This document shows positions 9,994-22,766 of a stretch of 64,000 nucleotides of DNA, one piece after another; position 1 is the first letter of the stretch, and each line of letters begins with the position of its first letter. Under the pieces are notes generated by a model, which did no database searches, was not told where the DNA came from, and saw nothing but the letters and a program-made list of their open reading frames with translations. The DNA is taken from NCBI GenBank assembly GCA_051453625.1, contig JBOZIK010000001.1:283157124-283221123 (forward strand). The letters are read 5' to 3'. Origin of the DNA: Welwitschia mirabilis. Lineage: Eukaryota; Gnetophyta; Gnetopsida; Welwitschiales. Position numbers and translations under genes: made by a program.

Positions 9994-12900
9994 ACATTAA
10001 TAGAAAAGTAGAACCTAACAAGGTTTCTATGTCAAATTCTAATATATGTTAATTTGTTTCAGTAAATGGGACCGATGGTTTAAGATCTAGGCTATGATTT
10101 TCTTTTTAGTTTTTCTTTGCTCTTATTTCCTTCTTAAGCAAGATCAAATGAAAATGATACAATGATCATTTAAATAGCAATCATAATACTATTCTCCAAT
10201 GAGGATGGTACTATAACAATTTAGCGGGTGACGTCAAGGCTTCATTTGCTACCTTGGAGGAAGCTATGCTAAAGCACAATCTTGGGGAAGAAGTTAGAAT
10301 TAGAAAGCAAAATTACATTAAATTCATTCAAGAGTGATATTATGATAGAACTTGTTTAAAGAAAGTATTTCTTGTTTAGATCCCTTATCATCACAACCAC
10401 AGTTACGAAAAGAAAAAAAATAAATGGATGACCAATCCCACTTTCTTAATGTGGACTTACGTTGAGATAACAAGGAAGATGATGGCATATGCTCAAATCT
10501 AGTTAATGCCTCTTCATCATGATCTCTATTGCCACTTTATGCTAATGTTGAATGCCCAAATGTTGACAAGTCTACATTTGTTCATTCCATCAAGAGCAAT
10601 GAATAACATAAAGTTACTTCAAAAGAGCAATTGCATTAATAATCTCTAATGAACATTGTATTCTAATTTGATTTAGTCAATACATCAGTTTCTCAAAAAT
10701 TCCCATATCATATTATGCTAAGTTATAACTACAAAATCAATAAAACCAATAACAATGTGGTTTTTTAAGGATTTACTAGTCAAACAGGGAAAAAAATACT
10801 ATTTCTTTAGCATTGCTAGATGTGATTTTAAATCCAATTTCCTTGAGGGATCCATAGGTAGTTTTTCTAATGATCGTCTTATCTCTAACTTTCTTAGTGA
10901 GATCACAGGCATAGAGTCAATCATAATATGGCTAAATCTAGCAATGAGGTAGAGAGTCAACCTTCTTAAAGGCAGAAACTTTGCTTTGTAAGATGTAACA
11001 TTCTTGAGGAAACACATTGTTTCTTTAATTATGATTATAAACCAAGAAGAAAGTATAATAGAAGAAAAGGGATTACAATGGCTTTTGGAAATTGTTAATT
11101 GTACTAACAAGAGGGGACAAGCTTTTAGTTCTCCATTCCCGAGACAGTGCAATTATATGGTCATTGCTATTACCTACTTTCAGGAAATCAAAGTAGTATT
11201 AATCTCCCTCTACATTGGAGGGCCTTCCTTGATGTGTTTCTATCATCATGCCCCTAAAATTCTTTCATTTGTTAACTCCCACAATGGTAAAGCAATATAA
11301 ACATATAGGCTACCTATCACGTAGTCCAAGTGACTTTCCTTTGAAATGATAGACTCAATAGAATAGCATTTGGATTTGCTTATTGATGACAAAGTAAAAT
11401 TGGCTTAGTTCTTCCTAAGAGATCTTGGTTAGCTGCATATGTTATAAATATTGCCATTGGATGCATATTCCATCAAGTTACTTATCAAGTAGCATAAGAA
11501 CTTGTTCATGCAGTCTCTAGTGAGAACTAAGTCATATACCATTTTTTTAAACTTGAAAACTCATCACTATGTGATGTCAATCATTGAAACATATGGCCAT
11601 CCTCAATTGAACAATAAAAACGTTTTGAACTTATGCTTAGGCAACATAATCTGTCTAATTTACTAGTAAAGATAGGAACAAATTCATGATATTAGAAGAA
11701 GATCATGGAGGGCATTACAGTGAGTGGGCACCTAAAATAAGGTTTGAGGAATAGAAGAACAATGAATTAAGAGCACAATTAATCATAGAAGAAGACATAA
11801 AAGGGACATGATTAGAGAGGCAACGGATTTGGGTGAAATCACAAAGAACAACATAGTGAAGTAGACGATTTTTCTAGGAGAAGCAACAGTGATCATCAGG
11901 GCAATTATAATAGAGAACCACAACAAAGAACAGGGATGATAAGGAAGAGGTTCATCAACAAAGTATGTGTAAAGGACAAAGAACCCAAGTGACAGCAGAA
12001 GCAAAAATCAAAGAAATAAAAAGAAGAGGATAGCAACTGGTAGATCAGGACCAGGAAATAACATCAAATGTAGTGAAGATGAAAAAAGACAAGATAGAGG
12101 AGGTTTCTTCATAATGAAATTGTAGGTACAAACAAAAGCGAAGTGCTATAAAATAGAGACATATTGGATCAATAAAGGATAGGCACGAGATCATAACAAT
12201 TACAAGAACTTTTTCCAGGTTACATGATATCTTCTTGTTGATGACTCTAATTGCTTCCATATCATTCTACTTTCTGTAATTTCATCATTTCAATTCTTAG
12301 ATCTATTCAAAATAGCAGTTTAAGTTAAATACTTGTATGTCCTTTTGAAATCCATATTATTTGATTGATTATCGGGTATAATACATTGCGAGATTTACTT
12401 TTCTTTCTTCTCAAATAATCCTTTTTTTAATTATCATTTAGAATATTTAACATTTAAATAAAGAAAATCAATCATATTTCCCAATAGATTATTAGTTATA
12501 CAAAATATTTCATAAGTATTCTAGATTCATTATTAAGAAAAGCAGGGAAGGTAGTTGAATACCAAAGAAAATTCCAATCATCTAAGGAAAAAAAGAAAAG
12601 GAAGCTTTTGTTCTTATTTCTATTATGAATTTTTTTCAAGAGAAAGTATATGGTTTAATGATAGAAGAACTGGTTGTAAATCAAGAAATCTTTGGTTTAA
12701 TTTTAAATATGTGTTATTTATAATCTTTTTGCTTTCTCACATAAAATATTAAGTTTTAGATTAATCATAGGTTGCATTACTACAAACAATCCATCATGCA
12801 TTGAATAATTTTTCTTTTTGAATTCATGATATCTTTAAGTCCAATAGTGTCTCAATGATATCCTCTTATATCTTTTGTGAACTTTAGCTCTTAAAGTAAA

Positions 12901-13149
12901 ATACCATACCACCTTTATTAAATTATATTTCTAGTTTGATAATTTAGTATCATGAGTGCATTTTCAAAACTCTTGCTTAATGTATATTGAAAATCTAAGA
13001 TAGAGTACTCATTAGTCATGAATTATAAAAAATCCAAATCAAATAAAAAATATTTCAGATTATGAAAAATACCATCAATAGTTTGGCACTAGAAGGAGGG
13101 CAATAGATACAATTCAAACACTATTCAACTACTTGAAATCATAAATACA
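9994..13149. other. Region without recognised genes
   Basis: AT-rich sequence with short open frames on both strands. The longest are 10755-10952 and 11004-11300 (plus) and 10799-11152 (minus, overlapping both). None matches a family I know, and overlapping frames on opposite strands argue against any of them. 11680-12130 is rich in purines on the plus strand and translates to charged, gag-like text without a domain. I see no LTR ends, RNA genes or clear repeats here. Confidence 0.5.
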
Positions 13150-16100
13150 ATGTCGTAAAAAATAAGTAGCAACACCTACCCTTAATTATAACCTAATAAA
13201 CCCTCTTAGAAGAAATCATAAAACCACCTAATTAATGATGCATGACATGATGTAAAAGATCTCATAAAGTACCACTTGAATAGGTAGTGATTATGATGAT
13301 GCCAAGTATATCTAATGTCTTTAAATAATGAATGATAAGATCAAAATCCACTTAAAATTGGACACACCTACCTACACCTTAAGACACACTTGAATCCTCA
13401 AAAGTGAAATGATCATGCATGAACACTATAAGTTCAGGAAGTCTAGGAAAAGAAATAATGCATCTGATGACACCAGGAATGCCACTGATTTCATAGCCTC
13501 AAAGTATTTATTATTAATCCATGATAATGGGAGTGCAACCATAGCCAGAGAAGTAAAAACCCATGAGACATTGTCAACTAATCCCCTAGTGAGTTCCCAT
13601 AACTACGAATACTACCAAAGACCCCTCATGAGAAAATTTACATAGGTGTGGTAGGACATCATGGTAAACATGTATTTAACATAGAAATAATAGATCATAT
13701 TCATTATTCTCTTTTCTTTTTTTCCCTTTGTTTTTTTGAATGAATCCCACATGATTGCACAGTTTCAAAGACAAAGGTGAAAAAATGAGATTAAAAACAA
13801 GGAAGAACACCTTCAAAATAACTAAAGACTCATACCATTAAGAGAAAACATAAAAAACCAAAGCATCTTCCTCCAAAATGAAGTTTATAGATGTATGAAT
13901 GTCTTAAGCTTGGATGAATCCAATCTTATTGCTTTGAAATGCCCAAGTAAAATATCACTAATCATGATAACTTTATAAAGTGAAACATAAGTCAAGTTAA
14001 AGATTATAAAATGATATCATGACATCCACCCAAGAAATTAGCTAAGAAAGAATTTAGAAAATGGTAGGAGGACTTCCAAAGCAAGTGCTTCTATCATGTT
14101 CAAGATTTTATGACTTACAGATTTTTAACCCTTGTTTATGTTTTGTAAATTTCCCTAGTGTTCAAATCAAAAATATTAAATAAGCCATTATAATGTATAT
14201 TCTTTAAAGATAAGGATCTAATCATCTATAGGTTAACTCATTATGTAAAATAAAAGTGAAAACCAAGGGAAAAATAAAACAACATAAAATTAAAAGAAAA
14301 TATCAAATCAAACTAAAAAGAAGTTTATTTGAATTCAATCCTTTAATTAAAAGAAAGAAAAAGAATTATTTATTTTCCTAAGGTTATGGTCCTAGGGTAT
14401 TGTACTTTCTCAGAAAAATAAGAACCATACCAAATATAAACCAATTGATAAAACATAAAAAGTGTACAATCATTTTTGAGTAAAATCAATTAGAGGTAAA
14501 TACAATAAAAGGATAAAACCTTGATAGCACAAATTTTAGAATTTAAATAAGAGATGAAAAAGTAATAAATTTCATTTTAGATTAATCTCTTATTGAAATA
14601 ACGTAAATCATGATTAACATTACATAATTCATGCAAGAAACTACTCAAAGAAAAGATATAAGAAGTGTTTGAAGGCTCTTTAGAATGTTCAATGAGATTA
14701 AGAAGCTTTCTAACATTTAACTTAAGACATGGATTTTTATTAAGGAGATAAGTTTTTTTCTAATTAACATGATGAAATACATTTTAACTTCCCAAGATTT
14801 ATGAGTAATATAAGAGATCATATAATCCATGGAAAAATAATCTCTTATCAAACTCATGATTTAAAGAATTTGAAACATAAAATTCTTCAAATTTGATATT
14901 AAGAATGGGATTCATTAATGGTACTATTAGGGGTCCAAAGTTTTTATGGAAAATTTTCAGGATGGCTAATTAAGTTAGGTTTAATATACTTAAGAATCTC
15001 CTTAAGGTTTAATTTTGAGTATGGATTAAGATCAAGAAGATAAGGTTTACCCTAATTTAGAATTCCAAAATATTCTAAGTTTTTCTTTTAGAAAAAGTAT
15101 CATTAAAAGCACAAATAAAGCAAACTTGTTAAAGGAGAAAAAGATGTCATTTTGAGTGTTACATTAAGTTTTAAGAGAAAAACAGTTAGAGATTTTGGGA
15201 ATAGAGTCCTCAAGGTTATCTATTTCATTAAAATCAAGGAAAGTGATGTGATTTCGAGAATTATATGAATGTTCAAATGGAAAGGAGGTAGAGATGTTAT
15301 CATTATCAAGATCATAAGATAATGTGGAAGTAGAAGTAGAAGGAGGAATGTTATTTGGAGTTTTATATGAAAGCATAAATGAAAGGGATGGAGAAAGAAG
15401 CATAGACTCTTTAGTTAAGTTGTTGCATTAAAAGGTATAAGTCTATCTGTTATCAAGTTTAGTTGAATTTTTAAGGGTTCTTCTTTATTTCTCTTCTCCT
15501 TAATGTTGACTTCATCATTACTTGGTTGAATTCTTTCTTTACTTTATTCATTATTATCTTTGATAATATCTCCCTCTTCTTCATTGCTTTTATTATTATC
15601 ATTGATTATACCTTCTTTATTCTTTATTATACTTATTATTTTTATTAAAAATTATTATCATTTTCTAAGTTGATGGATTTGTCAAAAAGATCACCAAAAA
15701 GATAATACAAAGAAATCTACTTATTATTTTCATTTATGTAATTGAAGATTTTCTAATATTTCTAGAGTTGATTCTTCTTCCTCTCAGTTAGAGAATTTAA
15801 TTAATTCTAAACTATAATCTGTGTTAGCTATTTTTTAAAATACTGTTATTGATCATTATCCAAGAATATTATCTAAACGACATATGTGGATAACTCCCTT
15901 AATTATATAAATTCTTCATTAATTTCACTTCATTACATAAATTCTCTCTTAATCTTATATATTGAACTTCTATTAAAAGTTGAACTCCTTCATCCTCATT
16001 ATAAGATCAGTGAAAACCAGGGATATGATCTAGTATCTCAATATCATTATCATTATTTTCTTCCTCATCTTCCTCATCATTCTATTACATGTCATCATTT

Positions 16101-16577
16101 GGCAATTTATTAGATTCATTAGAAGAAGAAATGTGATCATTATGTTCATCATGGATTAAAGAATTTTTAGATTTTTCCTAAATTAATTCCTTTATTTCAT
16201 CTTTATTTTCTAATAGGAAGTGACTGTGATTGTAATCTACTGTATTATCATCTAATTATTAGTCATCTTTATTTGTATTATTAAATAATAGAGTTGAATC
16301 ATCATTGTCCTCCTTTTATTATCCATCTCCTAATAAATGGAATGTTGTAGGTTGATCCATAATTTCACTTTCTATGTTAAAGCAAGAAGTGTTATTGCTG
16401 TTTATAAGTTTTCTTCATTTTTCTCAAAGTGGAATGAAGTAGAATAGGTTTTATTGTAAAAGCACTTTGAAATAGTTGATTTTGTAATAAATTTTATTAA
16501 AACATCTCAATTAGAATTTCTAGGCTTTTGTTTTACTTTTCCAAATTTTTGTAGGTATCTTCTTGCTTCTTCTTTAT
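13150..16577 (-). mobile_element. Fragment F of family C (LTR element without pol), minus strand
   Basis: Two parts of family C in the same order as in element C. The 3' noncoding region (13150-14480) matches reverse-complemented 36790-37140 and 43330-44050. The family's ORF remnant is at 14490-16560. Shared text includes the cctcttagaag / taattaatgatgcatgacatgatg block (13200-13250), the ggagtgcaaccata block (13530) and a gaccaaagg-like oligopurine run. Leader and 5' LTR are missing, because an A-type LTR starts at 16578. The left boundary near 13150 is approximate. Confidence 0.7.
14490..16560 (-). pseudogene. Family C ORF, copy F, decayed
   Basis: Minus-strand translation in pieces. An acidic N-terminal part includes DIEILDHIPGFH (about 16050-16015). 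Module 1 is at about 15045-14770 (GKPYLLDLNPYSKLNLKEIL, then KYIKPNLIS). Module 2 is at about 14760-14500 (KTYLLNKNPCLKLNVRKLL, then FNKRLI and NEIYYFFISYLNSKICAIKV). Both modules recur in copies C and G. No pol or zinc-knuckle motif is seen. Function is unknown; by position after the leader it would sit where gag sits. Many stops and frameshifts. Confidence 0.6.
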
Positions 16578-17743
16578 TGAAATTCCTAGAGGGGTTGAAT
16601 AGGAATAGTAATAGAAAACTAAATTTAAAAACCTCTTTTTAAAGAAAATTAATCAGCTTTTCAAACAAAAAATATATTTATAAAAAATTTGCAAAATAGA
16701 AAAATAATCAACCCACAAGATTTATAGTGGTTTGGCAATGTGCCTATTCCATTCTTTAAGAAGAGATAAGATGTCATATTTCTTGGTTCCCTTATCACTC
16801 TTGAAGTAATGATTTTCTAGTTGATTATCAACCCCTTATACAATAGTGATGATTTTCTAGGCTTATCATCAACCTTTCATAATTGGAGTCTTTCAAAGGC
16901 TCAAACTCAACCATAAGAAAAATAGAAGAAATAGAGTTGTGCCTTAAGTACTGATGCAATAGTATAGTATCTAATTCAAATGATTACATAAGATAGGATC
17001 ACAAAGTAAACACAAACCACCAAAGATTTGTTTTAGTCCATTTTATATAATTGTATATGTGTGTTTATGTCTATAACCATAACAAAGTAGGTTTTTCCAC
17101 TTTTAAAAATAAGGGAAAAATAGGTATTAAAGGGAAGTCCTAAATGATGATCCTAAGATATAATAATCTCATATTCTAATCAAGTTCATATTTCCAATAT
17201 GATTGAATGACATGTAGAAGAGAATAGCCATTGAAAACCATTATGCTTTTGTATGAAGAAGATTGTTTTTTTAATGGTTCAAAGGGAGGACATTCGCCTT
17301 TAAAATCAAGGATGTACTCAATCCCAAGGGGCAGACATACACCATAAAAGTAGTATAGACATCCACACTACTAGGATTGTAGGGATTCCCACCTTAGAAA
17401 ATAGTGAATGTTCACACCTACCACATGTGCAAACTGAGAAAAAGCTAAATGAAGGGAGGAAGTCAAGGCTATTTGGAGTGGGTACATCTACATCTAAGAA
17501 CTATCAGTCATGTTTCTTATAAGAAGAGGGGATGTATGCCCTATTTAAGTGAGGACGTCCAAGTATGAGACCTATGAGAGATACATTTTTCCTATAAGTA
17601 AAGGGGGCATCTATCATATTTTGAGTGGGAACATCTTCATGCAAAGGTTAGCTTCTTAGCATGACTATGATGAATGGTTGCCATTTTGTTGCTTGGTTCT
17701 TATAACTATTGAAATTATTAAAACCTCATACTTATAGTACCAA
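16578..17743 (-). repeat. A-family LTR, truncated in U3
   Basis: Begins tgaaattcct (CA end on the minus strand), contains the caagatttatagtggtttgg word seen at 9128, and is homologous to 2869-3820. The last ~140 bases of U3 (matching 3820-3956) are absent. At 17743 it is joined to the RT start of element B. No convincing target-site duplication surrounds it, so it is not a clean solo LTR; a deletion has fused it to its neighbour. Confidence 0.75.
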
Positions 17744-17793
17744 TAAATGCTTTTCTTATGGCCAAGGGACTAGGTTACATACTTTATTTCATT

Positions 17794-17855
17794 CAAACTG
17801 ATTAAGTTCTTTTTACATGGCTATCAAACTGATTAAGTTCTTTTTACATGGCTAT
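17794..17855. repeat. 31-bp perfect tandem duplication
   Basis: Unit caaactgattaagttctttt plus acatggctat-type tail, occurring twice head to tail (17794-17824 and 17825-17855) with no mismatch. It lies in the decayed RT/integrase linker of element B. It is younger than the surrounding decay, or an assembly slip. Confidence 0.9.
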
Positions 17856-18079
17856 CATCGATGACTTGTCATGACTCATCATTTTCTACTTTTTAAAAAG
17901 TCTTTAATTCAATGTTAGATAAAAATCAAATGAAACTTTGATTGATGTTCTTATCACTTCTAGTAGTGGTTCCTTTAGAAGGATCACTTAGGATGATGTC
18001 TTCAAGGTGATTCCTCCTGGTTCTCATTAGAAGAGAGGAATATCTTTAATTATTATTACTTCTTTTTCCCCTACACTAC

Positions 18080-18830
18080 TTAGATTAGATTCATTGATCT
18101 TAATATGGATAGTTTTCTCACCCTTACAAGAGAATTTATTGAAAACTCTATATGCTTTGATTGAAATAGAGTAACCATAAAAAAAATGCCATCATCTGAT
18201 TATGATTCATATTTGCCTATATGAGTTTTTTTTTTTAGAATAGAGCATTTACTTTCAAATACTTTAAATTAACTTACATTTGGTTTCTTATCATGTCATA
18301 GTTTGTATGCTATCTTTATCGTACTTGTTCTTAGAAAAACTTTTTTGCTCACGTAACATGTAGTGTTTATAGCTTCTACTCATAAGTGATAAGGCAATTC
18401 AAACTCATTTAGCATAGTTTAAGCCATTTCAAATAGTACTTTATTCTTTTATTTAGTGACTCCATTATTTTGAGGTATTCTTGATGCTGAAAACTAATGT
18501 TGTATTCCATTTGTATCACAAAACTTCTCAAATTTTTCATTTTCAAACTCATCACCATGGTTAGATCAAATTTATTTGATGGTATATCCTTTTTTATTCT
18601 ATATTTTCCTATAAACTTTTATAAATAGATTAAATGTCTCATCCTTACTAGATAGAAATAAGACTCAACATAAGTGAGAAAAATCATACACCATAACTAG
18701 AAAATATTTATTACCTCCTAAACTTCTTAATTGAGTTGGTCCAACCAAGTTCATATGAATAATATCAAGAATTTGGTTTGTAGAAATACCTGATTTAGAA
18801 TTAAATCTTGGTTTGGATTGTTTACCTTTA
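18080..18830 (-). pseudogene. Element B integrase remnant
   Basis: Minus-strand text includes VEAINTTCYVSKKVFLRT, KKPNVS-FKVFESKC, IGKYESQSDDGIFFYGYS and KAYRVFN, the C-terminal half of copia integrase and the GKKP extension. It is interrupted by stops. The catalytic N-terminal half toward 18830 is readable only in short pieces. Confidence 0.78.
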
Positions 18831-18839
18831 TGCATGATT

Positions 18840-19330
18840 CATACATTCTTATCTGTTGCACATTAAGTATAGGAATATCAGTTATAATTTCTTTAGTTAA
18901 AATCATCTTTAGATATTTGAGATTCATATGACCTATTCTTCTATTCCAAATGTCAACTTCATTCTTGTCTTAACTACCAATAACATACATGCACTTTGAT
19001 CTATTGCTAGTTAATACAACATTGTTAGTAAAAGAACTTGTAATAATACATTTATCTTTATAAAAGAACATAACATTTCTTCTATAATAAATTTAGAACA
19101 CACTTAAGATATTATTCTTTAAACCATTAAATAAATAAACATCATGAATTTTAGGGTAATATTAGCTTATAATAATTGATTCTTTACCAACAATGTGACC
19201 CTTGTTATTATCTCTAAAGGTTACTTCTCCACTATCATAGTCCTAAAAGATTGCCAACAAGATTTTGTCTTCAGTCATTTGATAAGAGCATCTAGTATCA
19301 AGATATCATTTTGTAGTTTCTTATACTTTA
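18840..19330 (-). pseudogene. Element B GAG-pre-integrase remnant
   Basis: Short minus-strand pieces match the Lxx-H-H zinc-like block and the DVLYVxxLKxNLLS region (about 19130-19080), in the expected place between gag and integrase. Heavily decayed. Confidence 0.5.
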
Positions 19331-19499
19331 ACTGCTACATGAGAAAAAAAAAGACTTGATGTCTTCCTTTCTAACCCATTTCCAATTACTCTTCTAGATG
19401 ATTGACTTTCTTTCCAAAGTTCTTCACTTACTTTAAGACTTAAAATTACAATTGTAACTAAAATATTGATATTTTTTATAACAAGAGAAGTATTGGATG

Positions 19500-20960
19500 T
19501 GATCATATTCTTAACAAAAATAACACCTTAAACTAGAGATACTAAATCAAAAATATCTTATACTTAAACCTTAAAACTTTTAAGGAGGTAATATACTAGA
19601 AGTGGATCCAATTCCAGATTTTTCATTTGGTCTTCTTCCTAATCCTAATAGATGATTCAGATTCTCCTTCTCATTACCAAGTCATTTAGCTATACCTTGG
19701 GCTTGGACTAGATCTTTTCAAATAGTTTCTATCTCTAGAGGTGTCTATTTTAGTTTTCCTTCTAGATCACCAATATATTTCTTAAGACAAAGATGTTTCT
19801 TTTCAATATCTAAGCTAACATGATATAATTTTTAATAAGTAATGGATAAATCATCATTATCATTATTACTTTTATAATCACATATCTCAAATAAGTCAAT
19901 TGAGAAATTTAAATTAATAGATTTACTTAATTCTTCTGTTAGAAAATAAGACTGAATTTAATACCACCACTTTCATTATTTAAGAGAGAGCTAGCATCAT
20001 TTTCATCCCAAATAGCTTTTAAGGCTTTCTTTTGTTTTTATTTAAAAGTATTATCCTTTATTTGTTTGCACATTCTGAAGCAATGTAATAATAACCTTTG
20101 CATTTATAACATTCAATGGAACTAAATAGATTCTTTTCTTTGTTCATACCTCATTTGAAGGAATACCAAGAAGATCTTTCTTCCTTTTTCTTAAGGAAGT
20201 TTTTGAAATTTTTTTCTAAGAGAGATAAGTCATCATCTTATAGGTCATTACTTAATTGATTGTCTTTGTTAACATTAGCTTTAGCTTTAAGGGTAATGTT
20301 TCTCCTTTTTGCCTGATCACCTTCTGTTTTTAGAGATGCCTCATATGTCATAAGTGATTCTTTATATTATTTAACCTTAACATAATCAGTATCCTTGCTC
20401 TCCTAAATGGCAGTGGTTTTAGATCTGAATTTCATGGTAAGACATCTAAGAATCTTCCTCACAACTTAGTTCTGAGGCACAGATTCTTCTATCAATGCCA
20501 TTCATGATGTTAATTATTTTAGAGGTATAGTTTGACACTATTTCTGAATCTTACACCCTAATGTTTTTGAATTGAGTTATCAACATTTTCAACTTTGCAT
20601 TTTTTACAACATTCATTCTTTTATATGTAGCTTTTAAGGTCTTTCAAATTTTCTAGACTATTTTACATTACACCATTTGGTTATACTTGCCTAAAGATAA
20701 GGCACAGATCAAGGCATTTGTAACCTTAGCATTTATCTGAGCCATCCTTCTATTGTCCTAATCCCATTCACTCCTTGATTTGAAATGATTTTACCATTAA
20801 CAACTTTCTAGGAGGAATATATCCAAGCTTAGCCATTCCCATATCTCATAATTCAAATACTGCAAAAAGATTACCATCTTTATTTTCCAACAGGCATAGT
20901 TAATTTTTAAGAATAAGGATGGTCTGGAGATGGATTAACCTTATAAAAAATTTAACAAAG
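19500..20960 (-). pseudogene. Element B gag remnant with altered zinc knuckle
   Basis: Minus strand at 20111-20070 reads CYKCKGYYYIASEC, a CX2CX4HX4C knuckle in which His has become Tyr (CAT/CAC to TAT/TAC, one C-to-T change). Around it are lysine-rich and acidic pieces typical of copia gag. No frame is intact. The knuckle text resembles that of element A at 8080-8039 (CFKCKSFSHIVVEC), so the two families are related. Confidence 0.65.
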
Positions 20961-21018
20961 ATATTTGATCTATAAACACACAACAAGAAGAAAAGAAAAC
21001 CCTAATCTAAAGTAATTA

Positions 21019-21030
21019 GGCTCTAATACG
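21019..21030 (-). promoter_or_regulatory. Element B primer-binding site
   Basis: Minus strand CGTATTAGAGCC against TGGTATCAGAGCC (initiator tRNA-Met type), next to the LTR. Confidence 0.65.
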
Positions 21031-21035
21031 AATTT

Positions 21036-21686
21036 TTAGAATCATAAAACACCATAAAGGGGGATGAATAAGGGTTTTAACTTAACTTGATAACTTAAAA
21101 CAATAATTAGGTCAAATAATAATAGAATTAAAAACTTATATAATGCACCAAAGTAGACTACTAGATTTATAATGGACTGGCTCTCTAAGCCTACTCCACT
21201 TATAAGGGGTAGCATAAGCCTTTAGTATTTTAGTTTTTTAAAACAATAAAACACTTCAGTACAACTACCTTTTAGCTAGGGTTATAATTGTAAAACTTGC
21301 TCTTACTTGACCAACATAAAGAATGATAAAGAAAATCCTCATGATGTATAAGTCTTAAATACTTAAATTCATTAGCATGAATTACAATCATAGAGAATAG
21401 TAAGCTATAGTTTATATCAAATCTGATTAACAAGAGATTTATAAATCTAATATATGACAATAGTGTTTTTCACAGTTCAATGACACTTTGAAAATCTTGA
21501 ATGTGATCATATATGATGTTTTTCTTAAGAGAAAACCCTAAGGAAACCTTATTTCAATGAGTGTACCATTACCTTCTAACTCTTAGTTGTTTATCCCTTA
21601 AGATCTATGTATAAAATTCATTTGAAATGTTTTTCACATAGCAACAGATAGTTAACCAGACATCTTGTGAGAAAATGTTGGACATT
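21036..21686 (-). repeat. Element B 5' LTR, inner part, interrupted by element C
   Basis: Starts at the PBS and contains an agatttataatggactggctc block that parallels agatttatagtggtttggc in the A LTR, so R/U5 are related between the families. It stops at 21686 where element C begins with TGTTGCAG. The outer U3 is probably the 28581-28866 segment right of element C. Confidence 0.6.
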
Positions 21687-22751
21687 TGTTGCAGTGTGTA
21701 TTTGTGTGAGTGCTTAAGCTCAAAGGATTCTATCAATAATAAAATAAAGAGTTATCTTACATAATATAACACACTAATATAATGGGAGTAGACCTAAAAC
21801 GTCATATCTTATTGAAGTCTATGAGTTAAGACTTAGGTTGCTTTGTAGAATAAGAGGAACTAGAAATAACTAATAATGCAAGGAAATAAAGATATAATGC
21901 AAAATGTAAAATGTGACTATTCTAAATGAAAATGTAAAAATAACCTTAATTACTACTTACTTTCAGCCTTAACAAAGGTTGTCCTTAATAATCTATATCA
22001 CCTAAGAAATTGTCATCAGATCAAGGGCAACATAGACTATAAAGAAAATAAGAAGATCTACAATGTAGGCATGAAAAGAAAATAATATTTTATATTAAAA
22101 AGTAACATTCATCTGGGTCACAAGATAGTTGGGTCTTAGTGGAAGATCACAACTCTCCACGAAGTGAACATCTTTTTGTAACACACAGATGGATCTCCCA
22201 TCCTTCAATCTCCTATCACGAGAATTTCTGGTGAAACCAAGATGATAAGGAGAGTTGAAGGAAGACTTATTTACAAGGAAATATAGCAGATAAGGATAGA
22301 CATTTGGTATGATTAGGCATGCTTATCAATGACTCAGAAATGGGAAAAATGATCAAGGAATCTTATCTGAGTCGATTACATAAGAGAGACATTTCGGCTA
22401 TATTCAGATGACTATGGAATATTAGTACATTATAGAATATTTTTAAAACACTGACTCAGTAGTCCACATCAGCAGAGTATCGTCCTGCCTATTGTAGGAA
22501 TGATGAAGAGGATGACATTCTTCTTTGATTATTTTCTTAAGAAGAAAGTAGCATGTTTATCAGTAATCCTTCTTTGAGGCTCTGTGTATCAGAAAGTGCC
22601 TTTAATGCATCAAATTTGGATAAGAATTATAGTTTTCCAAGATTTTTTCTTCTATCTCTAAAATACTCAGAATTGCACCTAAACCTGTATAAAAGTCCTA
22701 CAAAACAACTCATAAAACTCCATTAGATGACCATAAATTAGCAGTGCAACA
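21687..22751 (-). repeat. Element C 3' LTR
   Basis: Plus-strand ends are tgttgcagtg and cagtgcaaca. It is homologous throughout to 27510-28580 and, in the opposite direction, to 38687-39939 and 61680-62936. It holds dyad motifs near 22395 and 22480-22519. Confidence 0.85.
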
Positions 22752-22766
22752 TAGCCCTCCACTTAG
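22752..22766 (-). promoter_or_regulatory. Element C polypurine tract
   Basis: Minus-strand gctaagtggagggcta immediately before the 3' LTR. The same place in relatives reads gctaagtaatggacta (38671) and gctaagtaagcagtta (61664). Confidence 0.6.

Larger units (their letters stand above)
17744..21035 (-). mobile_element. Element B: 5' half of a minus-strand Sirevirus-like copia element
   Basis: From right to left on the minus strand: PBS (21030-21019), gag with zinc knuckle, GAG-pre-integrase, integrase and the very start of RT (NLVPWP at about 17775). RT, RNase H and the 3' LTR are gone, replaced by the A-type LTR ending at 17743. All frames are broken. The 5' LTR continues to 21686, where element C is inserted. 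Confidence 0.8.

Noticed and set aside
10799-11152. 117-codon minus-strand frame
   Set aside because: Overlaps two plus-strand frames, has no recognisable domain and no context; kept only as part of the unassigned region.
16578-17743. Clean solo LTR
   Set aside because: The U3 end is missing compared with 3820-3956 and no target-site duplication is visible.
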